This document shows, piece by piece, positions 51,001-62,300 of a stretch of DNA of 64,000 nt. Below the pieces are notes generated by a model that made no database searches, was not told the DNA's origin, and saw only the letters and a list, made by a program, of their open reading frames with translations. Position 1 is the stretch's first letter, and each line of letters opens with the position of its first letter. The translations under genes and the position numbers were made by a program. Where the stretch lies: assembly GCA_013400975.1 (NCBI GenBank), contig WBMZ01012062.1:62001-126000 (forward strand). The letters are read 5' to 3'. This stretch comes from Atrichornis clamosus (taxonomy: Eukaryota > Chordata > Aves > Passeriformes > Menuridae).

Positions 51001-51570
51001 TCAGGATTATTCTAATTCAATAACTGCAGAAGCAACAGCAATAAGTATGTCTGGTAAAAATTTATTCCACAATCACAGCAGCAACTTATTTCCAAGACAC
51101 ACTGATTCAGTCAGGATACAAAAACAAATACCATATTAAATTTTTTAATCAAACCTAGGTTACATAAATCAAGCGTGAGATTATGATTGTGGAATCATCA
51201 CAGTGAAATATGTGTAAATGATTTTCAGGAGCCTCTTTTAAAAAGTAGAAAAGGTTTATGACAAATAATTAAAACCCAAAAACATAAAAACCAAACACCA
51301 GAAAACAAAAAAACAAACAAAGAAAATAACCCCACATAGCCTGAAAGAATCCAGGTTTTAAGAAGACATGAAAGAAAGAAAAGTAACAGTGAGTAAATTC
51401 CCATACCTTTAGGGGGTTTTGTAGCCTAGTCTAAAAGGTAAAGAAAGAAACACCCTTGGTTTGTTTAAAGGAACTCAGTCCAGAGTACTTATGAAAAATG
51501 AAATTTGTAAACCAATTTGGACGAATCAAGGTCTGCTTTTCTTAAGTATGTGTGAAATAATTAAAACCAG
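48091..51570. other. unique AT-rich noncoding DNA with one palindrome
   Basis: The longest frame (49124-49591) is a Phe/Leu/Ser-rich 155-codon stretch over pyrimidine-rich DNA. It has no domain and I treat it as chance. A 12-bp inverted repeat is listed separately at 50167-50197. Around 51270-51335 the strand is almost only A and C, as in degenerate low-complexity DNA. The stretch 48120-48330 could be a conserved noncoding element by texture only. Confidence 0.6.
50167..50197. repeat. perfect 12-bp inverted repeat, 7-nt loop
   Basis: ATAATTTATGAT at 50167-50178 is followed by GAAGTTA and then its exact reverse complement at 50186-50197. The stem is AT-rich. It may be a chance palindrome in AT-rich DNA or a binding site for dimeric factors. 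No mobile element ends flank it. Confidence 0.85.
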
Positions 51571-51578
51571 TCCAAAAA

Positions 51579-51618
51579 GAGTAAGAATAAGAATAAAGGA
51601 GTACGAATAAGAATAAAT
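51579..51618. repeat. 20-bp tandem duplication
   Basis: Two adjacent 20-bp units of the form GAGTAMGAATAAGAATAAAK agree at 18 of 20 positions. Each contains an internal GAATAA doublet. This is a small slippage expansion. Confidence 0.85.
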
Positions 51619-53602
51619 ACAAATCCTGGTCAGAAAAACCATCTTATTAACTTAGCGCTAAGAATGCTGGTTGTTTATAAAGCCAAGAAGAAAATGGGGC
51701 AGAGATGGAGAAGTGGAAACTTCACAGGGCTGTAGTGGGAAGGCAGAGATCCCAGTCCTGGCTCAGTTTGGGGAGGGTCTGTGCTGGACAAAAGTCTGCA
51801 TGTCTCTGGTGTGTTGTTAATGTGGATTTGTTTAGAATGGTCTCGATGTCTGCGTACCTCTGCCACAGCCATGGCTCCTGTAGACTTAAAATCACCATTC
51901 TTGTTCTCTGTTGAAATCTGTTTCTACCAGCATGGGATCCCAAAAGAGATCACATTGGTGCTGGCTGCATAATGCCAACTCCACGCAGGCACCAGTGTGG
52001 AGCAGTTCATTTGGATGTGACCTTGGCAGGTTACATGTTGTAAACCTCTTCCAGGTCGTGCAATTTAGGGTTTTCCTGAGAATGAGAGGGAGAGGACGAT
52101 ATAACCATTTGGATAGGAGCAATTGCATAGTGCAAGGTGATTAGGCAGTGTATTTAGCAGGACCACAGAATGAACAGTGTGAACTGCTTGCAGCAATAGC
52201 ACAGCCAAATGTGTCCTTTGATCTGTGTCAATATCCACAGGTTGTCCAGGCTAAGAGAGGGACACTTAAAATGTGGGGATGGACACAAGAGCTCACTTAA
52301 AGCAAGCATGCATAGGTTTAATTGTTGACATTCTGTGTTGTATGCCATGGCTCTAATTTAACATAACAACATTCATCTTGATGGCCTTGGGAGCTGAATT
52401 AGACCATCTGCATGACTGTCAGGATTTGTATGTTCTATTGCATTTGTATGTTCTATTGTGTTTTCCCTACATATGTGCATTTAAATGAGTTTTGGACAAA
52501 GACTGTCGCATATTTTTTGGTGTCAGTATTCAATGATAACAGGCAGCATTTAGATGCCAAAACAAAGCATGAAAAATTTCATCTGCCTCAAGGGTGTGTC
52601 TTTGAAGGTGTCAAAGACATTAAAAACAAAGAAAACAGAAGAAGTGATACACCAGATGCACACATCTGCATCAGTTCAAACCCAGTCCCCAGCCCCCAAA
52701 GCTGTCAAGCACAACTTGCAAGAGGAAAGAGAGATTATTTATTTATTTAATCATCCATCTATGTAGAGAAAGCAAGAGTGGAAAGCACTCTGGGGGAAGC
52801 TTTTGGTTGAAGTATGTTCTACTTTCCTTACCATACCAGACCCCAATTTAATCCTTTCCCTCCTGTTTTCTGTAAGCCTTTTCCTACATGGCTGTAGCTC
52901 CCAAGTTCTTGTGGGTTCAGCCAGACACAGGGATTCCAAAGTGGCACCATACTCTGCATGAGGTCCTACTTTTATTCATGACACACAAGCAATTCAGTAT
53001 CCTGTAGAAAACACTTTTCTTCGCCCAAAGTCATAGGCTAGATACGAACTAGGGGGAGGCTGTGAGAGACAGGGGGGAGGCTCAAAGTGGGAATTCTGGC
53101 TGTTATCAGTGTAATAGCAGCTTCATTGGGAAGTGATATCTTTTTAGCATTGCACTGATCTTGCATAATGCCTGCGTCAATACAGCATCCATCAAGGAAA
53201 GCCCGGGGGTATAGAGGAAGGTTCTGATGAGTTTTTGGTACTACTGCATAAAACAGCCCTGGTTTCTCTTGCTGTGGGGACAGATGCACACCAGACACTG
53301 CAGAGCGACAGCCGCTTGTTCCATCAGGCTCCAGTACATCTGAGTATGTACACAGCCAGGAGCTGAGCAAGGGATCTGTGCGCAAGAGAAAGGGCCATTT
53401 TAGGAAATCATCCCTGTGGACTGCTAGAAAATGCCCTAAATAACTATTACATAGACTAATTTATTTATATGGTTACATTTCATTATAGTGTTCCCTTGCA
53501 AGATTTATTCATTAGCAGCAAAAATGTCAAATTATTGCCCTTTTTGCCTTTTCTAGGAGGCAACCAGCATTTCTGTATGGATTGGGAAAATAGGGCTTCT
53601 TA

Positions 53603-53604
<2 letters not shown>
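51619..53604. other. noncoding DNA with a candidate minus-strand exon-like stretch
   Basis: No certain gene. The minus strand at 53038-53375 stays open for about 112 codons behind a splice-acceptor-like site and is discussed as a finding. Frames at 51675-52144 overlap on both strands and look like chance. An 18-bp tandem repeat lies at 52424-52459. Confidence 0.5.
52424..52459. repeat. 18-bp tandem duplication
   Basis: ATTTGTATGTTCTATTGC at 52424-52441 is followed directly by the same sequence with a final T at 52442-52459. Seventeen of 18 positions agree. It is a simple slippage duplication. Confidence 0.9.

Positions 53605-53640
<36 letters not shown>
53605..53640. repeat. (TTA)12 microsatellite
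   Basis: Twelve uninterrupted TTA units. The length and purity suggest that the locus is variable in the population. Confidence 0.97.
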
Positions 53641-53641
<1 letters not shown>

Positions 53642-56450
53642 TTTCAGTTTCTATGGTCTTATTTATCACCTAATTTCACTCCATGGCAGCATCTATTGCA
53701 ATTTGAACAGGATCTTCAGAGAAGATGGAGCATTTACACTCTCCTCCATCCTCCATTCTGTACAGGTTAGGATTGTGGATGTATTAAAAACATTAGAGTT
53801 GATTCTATAGGGGAGCTGTCTCTTTCCCTGTGATACTCTGTGAGGCCAGCTATTGGCAGAGGACTTGAATTTTTAATCTAATTCCTTACTCAAATAATAA
53901 AATCTAATGAACTCGACTGTGGGTGCTTAATAAATTATATTAATTATTTAATCGATATTCATTTTATTAAATACTGAAAATCATTAAATAAACACTGTTA
54001 AGAGACTTAGATATTTTTATTACTGAGGCTTTCTCATATTTCAGACCTCCCAAATTCAGTAAGTTATTGAATGTCTTTCTAAACTTTTTATTTTATTGCT
54101 ACAAAATATTTTCGAAAGAAGCTTTGTTTCTTGCCTGCAGGACAGAGGACACACGAAAGCTAAAAGACCCTCCCTTTGGTATCACTCTGTATATTCCTGC
54201 TAGACTGACAAGGGACAACCGCTTCCCTAACAGTGAGAAGAAAATATTTGTGATCACAGGGATCTCTGTCCCCATCCAGAGTCTAATGGATCCTGTCTCT
54301 TTTTAGGGAATATCTTTGTCAAAGGTAATCCACTATCACTGTGGAAAAGTATATACAGATGAGTAACCATTAAGAGTGCATAAATATATATAATTATAAA
54401 TATGTTACATATTATAAAATGTATATAAATACACAAACACACAGCAGCAGATTCCATTTTTAAGTTAAACCTTAGGCAGCGTGAAGTCCCTCTTCTTGCA
54501 GGAAGTCACACACGTGATGGGTGCTTCTCTCACAGCACAGGAGGAGCTCTCACACCCTCAGTCCTGCTCACCTCAGCTCTCCCTGCCTGGGCAGACCCAT
54601 CCAGCACTGAGATCATTAATTCACCCACCGGCACCTCTGAAATCCTGACGATCAATGTTCTTTAAAAATTTAAATACAAGTTTCAAGCCGAAATATATTG
54701 GCTACCTCTGCGTGCTGCAACATTAACTACAAAGATGAAGCAGTGGTTTTATGTTTGCACAGAGAACAGCCATAAACAAAGTGCAGCCCGGGCCACAGAG
54801 CTGAACAGCTTGCTTCAGACAACCAGGGAAGGTGCAGGCATCTTATGTCAGCTACTCACAGTGCTGGATCACAACCTCACTCTCCGAGTTGAAACCTTCC
54901 TTCAGAAGCACATGAAGGAATGGAAAGTTACACTGTGTTCTAAGTAAGACTTTCATCTCCTGGTCCGTCTTAGACCAGTTGTACAAGAAATACACAGTTC
55001 AGATTTATACAAAAGCCAGACCTGTTAGAAGTTTCAAAAGCGAATATTCTTCAGCAACAAAATTGTACTGCTGTCTCTGAACTCCATCCAGGCCAGCACC
55101 AGGGCATCCTAATAATGGGATTAGGAAAGAGGATATGTGGAGAAGTGGATTAGAGATGTTGGCTTAATTGTATTGCATAAATGAAAGAGCAGCAAGAAGC
55201 AGAGCTCAGAAACACTTCAGGAGCAGCCATCCAGTGTTGTGAGAATGTGCCACACCTGATATCCCAGGAGGCATGAGGGAGAAGGTGTACAGAGAACAGT
55301 GAGAGGAGCAGAGGAAAAGTGGAGACTCCAAGAGCTGAAGCATGATGCAATGACCCCAACACAGATCCTGCTGATCTGGAATTTGTGTGGCAGACAGAAC
55401 AGCACATGACACTGCCAATCACTGCCATGGCAAGAAGCTGTTCTGCTGGACAGCTGGGGTTGGGAGCTGGGAGCTGAAGCAGGAGAGCAAGTGCATTAAA
55501 AAGCAAGGATAGTTCTTGTTAGCAGGACAGAAGCACTCTGGAGATACTGGAATCAAGTGTTAATTTCTTCAAAGACCTCTGACCATATTAGAGTATTCTG
55601 CAAATGAGACTGACTTGATCCATTTCTTGTGTTCAGCCCAAACTACAGTCATGATTTAGAACATTTCCAAGGGATTCCCACTACCAGGACCCGATGGAAG
55701 CCAGGGAGGGCAGAAGGGTGCCAACCTGCTGAAGTTCTCATGAGGAAAACAGCTCCTTGCTGAATGAAAGTACAGAGATCTGAGCAGAAGTCTGGATAAC
55801 ACAGTGCCCCATGCAGTGGAAGGAAGTAGAATAACAGATCAACAAATTAGTGCCATGATGTCCATCACGTAATAATTAAAGAAGAAAAAAAATTCTTATA
55901 AAGTGACTGTTCTCAGATACTCCCAGGATAAATCAATTTAAATTCTGTATATTGCTGAGGCTATAGCTGCAGAATTAATGTCCTGTGTAGCAGCCAATCT
56001 AATCTTCTTTTTTAGTAATGCACTGTGAAAAACCTATTATCCTACCTATAATTCTTACTGGCCTGTTTCTGTTATTTGCTTTGATCTCAGTGTCAACAAG
56101 CAAGTGTAGTCTGCCATTTAGCAAACGGAGAATATTTTCACTCACTTCAGAAAATATAACTTCACATGCAGGCCTTCATATGGGATTTGATGTGTGATTT
56201 TTTTGATGGATGATCAGCAAATTAAAATGCTACAGTAAACAGACAACTGGAGGGAAAACACCATCCAGGCATTGCAGGAAAATGCAAGCTCTTAAATAAT
56301 GGGCACTGTTAGGGGATGGCAAAATCATGTATCTCACTACTCCTTCTCTCAATATCCATTACAGTTCACTCTTGTTTCGTTACTACCTACTGTGTTTCTT
56401 AAATTCTGGTGGCATTACCCTGAATTTTTGTCCAAGCCAATTCCAGCACG
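53641..56450. other. unique noncoding DNA, no gene recognised
   Basis: Frames are short. An ATG-started 70-codon frame at 54735-54947 has no acceptor in front and no known domain. The 55150-55506 region is open in three minus frames at once, which argues for base composition and not coding. GC-richer DNA lies at 54480-54640. Confidence 0.6.
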
Positions 56451-56760
56451 TTAAGAAGTTTGGCGTGCCTTGGACAGAAATAGCAAAGCCAGTGGCCAGC
56501 GCCACAGCAGGAGTGGCGTTGGCAGCAGGGAGCTGCACCATTCCTGTGAAGTCCATGGAGGGGGGCACACCCCATGTGGGGGGCAGCGTGGTGCCTGCTC
56601 TGTGCCAGCAGGCAGAGGGCAAAGGAGCACAGAGACTGCTCAGGTGGATCCTTTGGAAAGCTTGGGAGAGTGGGCACCCAGTGTGCCTGCCTGCCACATC
56701 AGCTGGGAGCCCGGGAGGGTTTCCTGGGACGGACGCCATTAGCACCAGGGATGTTGGTTT
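56451..56760. other. isolated GC-rich block
   Basis: A block of about 300 bp, clearly richer in G and C than its AT-rich surroundings, with short GC-rich words such as GGGGGGCAC and scattered CpG. Frames are open on both strands (up to 150 codons on plus and 120 on minus), as expected where TAA and TAG are rare. No domain, CR1 or LTR similarity was recognised. It may be an old GC-rich repeat or simply a composition fluctuation. Confidence 0.5.
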
Positions 56761-59101
56761 TTCTTATTTTCTGGCCTGAAAGTGTGGGTTTTCAAAACAG
56801 GTGCACAAATCATTGGAAAATACCTGGAATTTTTAGTGGGCTTCTAAGAAAGATTTATTATTAACTCAGAGGTGAGGTTCCTAATCTGGGGCTTGTTTGT
56901 TTTTTTCAATTGATACAGAATTAAGCTCCTCTTAGATAAACTGCATGCAATTTAATGCAAAGAACACCTGCAGCTGCTGCCACGTTGTAAAGTCTCTAAG
57001 GATGGTCTGAAAACATGATGCTTTGTCTCTGCCACTTCTCTTTTCCCCTTGGTAAGGTATTTTGGGTAAATAAATGAGGAGGGTTCATTAGCACGCACTG
57101 GCTAAACAATTGTTAAGAAAATACTCAAGGGCTGTGATTTATGATAATTTTCATTGGAACAACCTAGGGAATCTAATATATAAATCTTCAAGATTGTGCA
57201 GCTCACCTTCTTTGGGCTTGGGCAGATTAAAAGATAACACTAATACAAAACAAGTTAATGCCTTTACAGTTTTTGCCAAGATGATGTTAGTTAATCTGAA
57301 AAGCTAGGTATGTCCAGATGTATGCCACTTCTTCCCAAAAGAGAAGTAAGAAAAAAGACAGTTGCTCTCTGCTAAAAATACAGCAATATTCAACAAATGT
57401 TTGTTTAGGGTATGCTACAATATACCAGAAGAAAAAGTTCTGGGGACAGGAGCAGGTTTGCACATTACATATCTGGTTAAAAGGTGATCACAATCATAGA
57501 ACTCAACTTTTCTCTAAATTAAAAGAGGTTATTCTTATATATATAAAATAACATATGTTCAAGTTTTCTCCCCAGAGAGCTTTCCTCGCCCAGTTCAGAC
57601 ACAGATAGAACTCCAGGGTACCTTTTCCATTCTCAGAGCTATTGAGAGATGTATCCTTATGAAAGTACATGAGAAAGATCTTATGTATTATTTCCCTCTT
57701 TCAAGAGTGCTAGAATTGATAAACTTCATAAGACCAGTTATCCTTTTCTCATGCAACCCCATTCCTTTTACAAAGTCTGCAAGTTGTTGCAAAAAATAAC
57801 AGTCTGTTATTAAAGATACAAACATTTTAAAGCATTACATTGATACATAATTTACTCTATTTGCTGAAAAAATGTGATGAATGTATTGTGTAAAAACATT
57901 GTGTAAATTGTGTAAAAAATATAATGTGATGTATGTATTGTGGAAATATTATCAAATTACCAGCCAATACAGGAAAGCACATGTGACACAGAAGATGAAT
58001 CTAAGGCCCCCGGGAGTTTCATATGATTCTTCTGGTTAACTTGATTTCCCTTTTTTCCACCTTGGACACAGGAAACTTTTTTCATTCTTGTCTTAAGAAG
58101 AAGACACCGTTCATTCACACCTCAGTTTACTATCTAATGGCCACAGACAAAATCATGAGTTTCTTGATTTCTCCACAGCATCAGACTACCCTTGCAGGCA
58201 ACTTCTGGTGCTCCGTTTCAAGTGGAAGGGCTGACAAAAATCTAACACACATTTGTCCGGCATTTTTACACATCTCATGTGCCTCCATATTGATGTTGAA
58301 AATCAGATGTCATTTTCCCCTGGTTGTTCCTACTGTAGAAATTCATTTCTGCTTAAAACAGAGACAGAGATGTATTGAACTGATCTTATGTCCGAATTCT
58401 CAACCCCCCAAGCAAAAACATATAAAAGAGATCAAAAGCTTCTGGATCTTCTTTCATCTACATATTTCATTTCTTCAATCAAACACACCAAGCTGTTCCC
58501 ATCTTCTCTGTGACTTTGCTTGACTAATATATGACTCTGCAGGGTTTTGAGTTTTTTTCTGTTTTCTTCTTGCCTTTATATTAATGTGCCTTCAAAAGAA
58601 AAAAGATCTGTGAGGCTGCTAATTTGACAGTTGACAAACACAACTGCACCATCAATCTTCTTCATCAAAAAAATCAGACTTTAACCTTTAAGATTTTGAA
58701 ATTAAGAACATACTTCCCCCTCCTCCAATAAAAAACCTAATCAGGATCAGAATGGGGTTGAGGATACACAATGTCACCTACAGCATGATCCAGTTAAAGT
58801 GCTGTAATGCAAACCCCAAGAGAAAGCACCATTAGCTTGTTTGCTCCTTTCTCAGATTGTGCTCAAGGGACATTTCATGCAGGGTGCAGCATGTCTCCAA
58901 GACAGCAAAAGCTCTCTCTGGTGCATGTTTCAGTGTGGCCACTGACATCAGATCCTGGAAGCAGTCAGTGGGAAGCAGGTGGCAGGGCTTATATGGAAAA
59001 TTGTCTTTAGTTGAAACTAATGTCCACATATGCCCTGCCTGGCCATCGGCACAATCTCTACCCAGATCCCTCTGCAGCCTCAATAATTCTCCACGTATTT
59101 C
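56761..59101. other. unique noncoding DNA, no gene recognised
   Basis: The longest frame (58023-58523, 166 codons from an ATG) is rich in Phe, Leu, His and Ser, has no domain and reads as chance. An imperfect 24-bp direct repeat lies at 57871-57946. No RNA gene was recognised. Confidence 0.6.
57871..57946. repeat. imperfect 24-bp direct repeat, period 52
   Basis: AATGTGATGAATGTATTGTG with four more bases at 57871-57894 recurs at 57923-57946 with two mismatches. GTGTAAA words fill the interval. It is a local slippage cluster. Confidence 0.8.
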
Positions 59102-59391
59102 ACAGAATCACAGGATGGGACAAGTTGGACGAGACCACAGTGGATCATCTGGTCCCACCTCCCTGATCAAGCAGGGTCATCCCTGAGCACATTGCGCAGG
59201 ATTGCTTCCAGATATTGCTTCCAGGTTCTTGAATATTTCCAGTGAGGGAGATTCCACAATGTCTCTGGACAATCTGTTCCAGTGTTTGATCACCTGCACA
59301 GTAAAGAAATTCTTCCTCATGCCCAGGTGGATGGAACTGCCTGTGCACCAGTGTCTGCCCATTGCCTCTCATCCTATTGCTCAGCACTGAT
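59102..59391 (-). mobile_element. CR1 LINE, 5'-truncated copy with ORF2 C-terminus (antisense)
   Basis: This is the best preserved CR1 copy in the window, about 290 bp, transcribed toward lower coordinates. The minus strand encodes KNFFTVQVIKHWNRLSRD then IVESPSLEIFKN (within 59258-59335). This is the conserved end of CR1 ORF2, where the HWNRLP-like motif precedes a PSLEVFK-like motif. The plus strand left edge reads AGAATCACAGGATGGGAC, the reverse complement of the CR1 3' tail. A 13-bp duplication (ATTGCTTCCAG-type, about 59202-59226) lies inside the copy. It lacks ORF1 and nearly all of the reverse transcriptase, and cannot be autonomous. Neighbouring open frames that run through it are by-products of the element. 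Confidence 0.95.
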
Positions 59392-62300
59392 CATTGTTCT
59401 GGTTATAGTTTTGGTTTCCCATCCATTTTACACTCACACATTAGAAGTTTCATCAAAACCATATTTCTGACTCTTATGACATGTAAGATTTACTTAAAGC
59501 TTTCAGATACACGTCATCTGCTGCTTCTTCCCCACCTACAAGTCTCGTAGCCACGTTGTGGAAGAAAATTAGATTGGTTTGACATGATTTGCTCTTGACA
59601 ATTCCATTAATATTTTCCTTCTCTCTCTCATAAATCCCTATCTGGTTGAACTTAAATTGTGTCTGCTTCACACTAATGAATCTAGAATTTCCCCCAAATT
59701 CCTCTTTTGTTTCTTCCTCTTCTGCTGTTCTGCATTCCCTTTTGCTCCTACCTATGGCAGCCCACTGGCCTAACAGGACTCTGCCGTGGTCGTTCAGGAC
59801 ATTCCTTATGTTCTCATTATGGAAAACGCCTATGGAATAACCACACCTGAAAGCAGTGCCCATCTGGGACTGAAAACACAGGGCAGACACACAGTGATAG
59901 AAGGTGAGCTGCTTCTGCTCAGGACTCCAGGCTTTTGCACATATGGTGTGTCCACACAATGTGGTTGTCGTGTTTTGAAGTGCAGAGACCCAAACGCAGG
60001 TGCCAACAGTGTGGGCACTGTGACTCTGCTTTGGTGTGAGGAGTCAGTGCTGAGATGAACCAGATCCATGCACAATGACATCTTAAAATGCCTCCTTTTC
60101 AATTAGAAAACCACACCTGCTATACCTGCGCAGATATTCCACACACCTGCCGAAAGTGGTGAGCTGCTCAGATGAGTCTGTTCTGTCATTTATCTTTGTG
60201 GGTTTCACATTTGTCTTTTGTGCTGTGACTCCAGTGTGTTTGCTGAGGTACAGCAGGATGTTCAGAACAGAACAAAGCAAGAAGCTGAAGAGTTACCCTC
60301 ATTTCTAAATTGGTTGCATGCAGCATTCAGGCACCTCAATCTGTTAATTGCTATGTCTGGAAAGCCTTGGCATACATATTCATCACCTGCAATTGTCATG
60401 CTGCCAGCTTTTGCAATTTTAATCACCAGCTTCATGATATCTGGCATTTTTCTTGAAGTCAAATCCCTCAGAATTGTTTGGTTTTCTGACAGTCTCAGTT
60501 TTGCTTCTCTTTAGAAAGGAAAATCTAAATTTAAGGTCCTGTGAATTCAAAGAAAAAACTGAAATGTCAGTATCTGGGGGAAGTGAAGATTTTGGAGAAC
60601 AGTTGTAAGAATAAATGGTCTCTAAAATATAACGTAAAGAAAAGTAAAGTTCACTTCAGTAAAAAAAATTGGAGGAATGAGATTAAAAAGAAAAAAGAAG
60701 GTGGGGTGTTGCAGTCAGTATGATAATTAATTACTTAAGGTATTACAATAAATGGTTATCAAAGCAGCCAAGAAGGCTCCTGGAAGATGAACTCAGAAGA
60801 ATTTATTCTCATTTGTAACAGAATGAACATTTTTAAGAGCTTTGTGTTTGCTAGAGCAGCAGATCTGGCTGACTGCAAAAACTATGGAAATCTTTTGCCA
60901 GCTGTCTGTAAATCATAAGATTAGACAAAGAGCTGTGAAAGAGCTTCACAGTATACTTCATCCTGCTGTAGACCACCCATGAAGACTCTTTCACAATTTT
61001 GCTTCTGTAATTCAACACATCTTGTTGCAGCAGCAGCACGATGATATTGATGCACAGCAACTTCCGTTAGCAGAGAGTAGCAAAGGCAAAACTACTGTTT
61101 TACTTCATAACGTCTTTACTGGGGAGGAAGATAAAAAAATTGATAAGAAAAGAATTGTTTTTTCTCCAAAGTTCTCCTCTGTGTTGAAGAGAAAATGCTG
61201 TGAATCAAGGCAAAGGCATGTTTCAGTACTTCATTACCTTCACAACAGTGTGACTTTGCTACAAGCACCCTTCCAGCAAAGCCGTGTCAAAGTGAGGTAC
61301 AGATCAGCTGTGCAGGGTTGCTCCTTCATCCCAGTCTCTGTTCCTTGGCTGGCTTTAGGGCACATTCTCTAAGGAGTGACCTCTTGGCTCTGCACTGCAT
61401 ACTCCTGCTATTCTTGTAGCAGGGAGCATGGATTTGAAAGCAGTCCTGGTTATCAAAGCAGCAGTTATACTTCCTACTTTGGACCTTAGACCTTAGAAAT
61501 TAATTCAGACTAATTCTCAACTTTATAGTTACATAAAAAGTTATATTTCCTTAAAAGAAGTCTCTCTCTTCCTTAAGTGTTTATCGACCTGTCAAAACCC
61601 TATGTCCATGATTCACTGATTTCAAAATCCTAAACAATTTCAATTTAGAGTTATACAACACACAAGTACATGCATTTTCCTGCCCAATAAAGTTTGTCCA
61701 AAGATATTAAAAATAATTATGAAATAACTGTCCAAGAGACAAAGAGTGTTTAGGGCATTTCACTGATTTGAATCTAATTCAAGTTAACAACTGCCAGAAG
61801 CAAGAAGTATATGAGTTCCCTTTGACTGTTAGGACAGGCTTGTTGCTGGTTTATCTTTATCCTCAACAAAAATACAGACATCACATAATCCTTCAGCGGT
61901 TTGGCATCCTTAGTAAAGAGGATGGGAACTGAATAGTCTTGAGGCAGTTCCCCACACATTACTGAGCTCATCCCTTCAGACAGAAAGAACAGTGCCTAAC
62001 AAACACAGGTGTATCAATAAGTACTGACTTCAACAGCAAACAAACCTGGGGCATCCTTCTCCAGAAGTGCAAAACTGTCATCTTAAAACATGATATCCTT
62101 TAGCCGCAGAGGAAACTTGTTACAGAAAGGTAAGTAAAGAAAGAAAATCTTAATTTGTATCTTATTTCATTGGGGTTTGCGTTGCTTCTAGTTGTGTTGT
62201 ACCTGCCCAGCAGGAGGAGTTCTGAATTAATCAATTAATCAATGCAGCCCTACTTCACTACGAGCAACTTCAATTTAAATTAGAGTTTTGTATGTCCATA

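Noticed and set aside
54735..54947. 70-codon ATG frame followed by a GTAAG-like donor
   Set aside because: No polypyrimidine tract or acceptor in front, no domain, and the donor lacks the usual G at its last exon base.
56327..56779. 150-codon plus frame with Gly/Ala-rich part
   Set aside because: It coincides with a GC-rich block that is equally open on the minus strand. No domain.
58023..58523. 166-codon plus-strand frame starting with ATG, the longest gap-free frame
   Set aside because: AT-rich composition, Phe/Leu/His/Ser-rich, no domain, no splice context; expected by chance in a window this size.
59145..59390. Short frames on both strands near 59.2 kb
   Set aside because: They lie inside the CR1 copy. 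The minus-strand one is the decayed ORF2 C-terminus and the others are its shadows.
60262..60462. 66-codon minus frame with protein-like composition (KLVIKIAKAGSM)
   Set aside because: Begins with TTG rather than ATG, has no splice context and matches no family I know.
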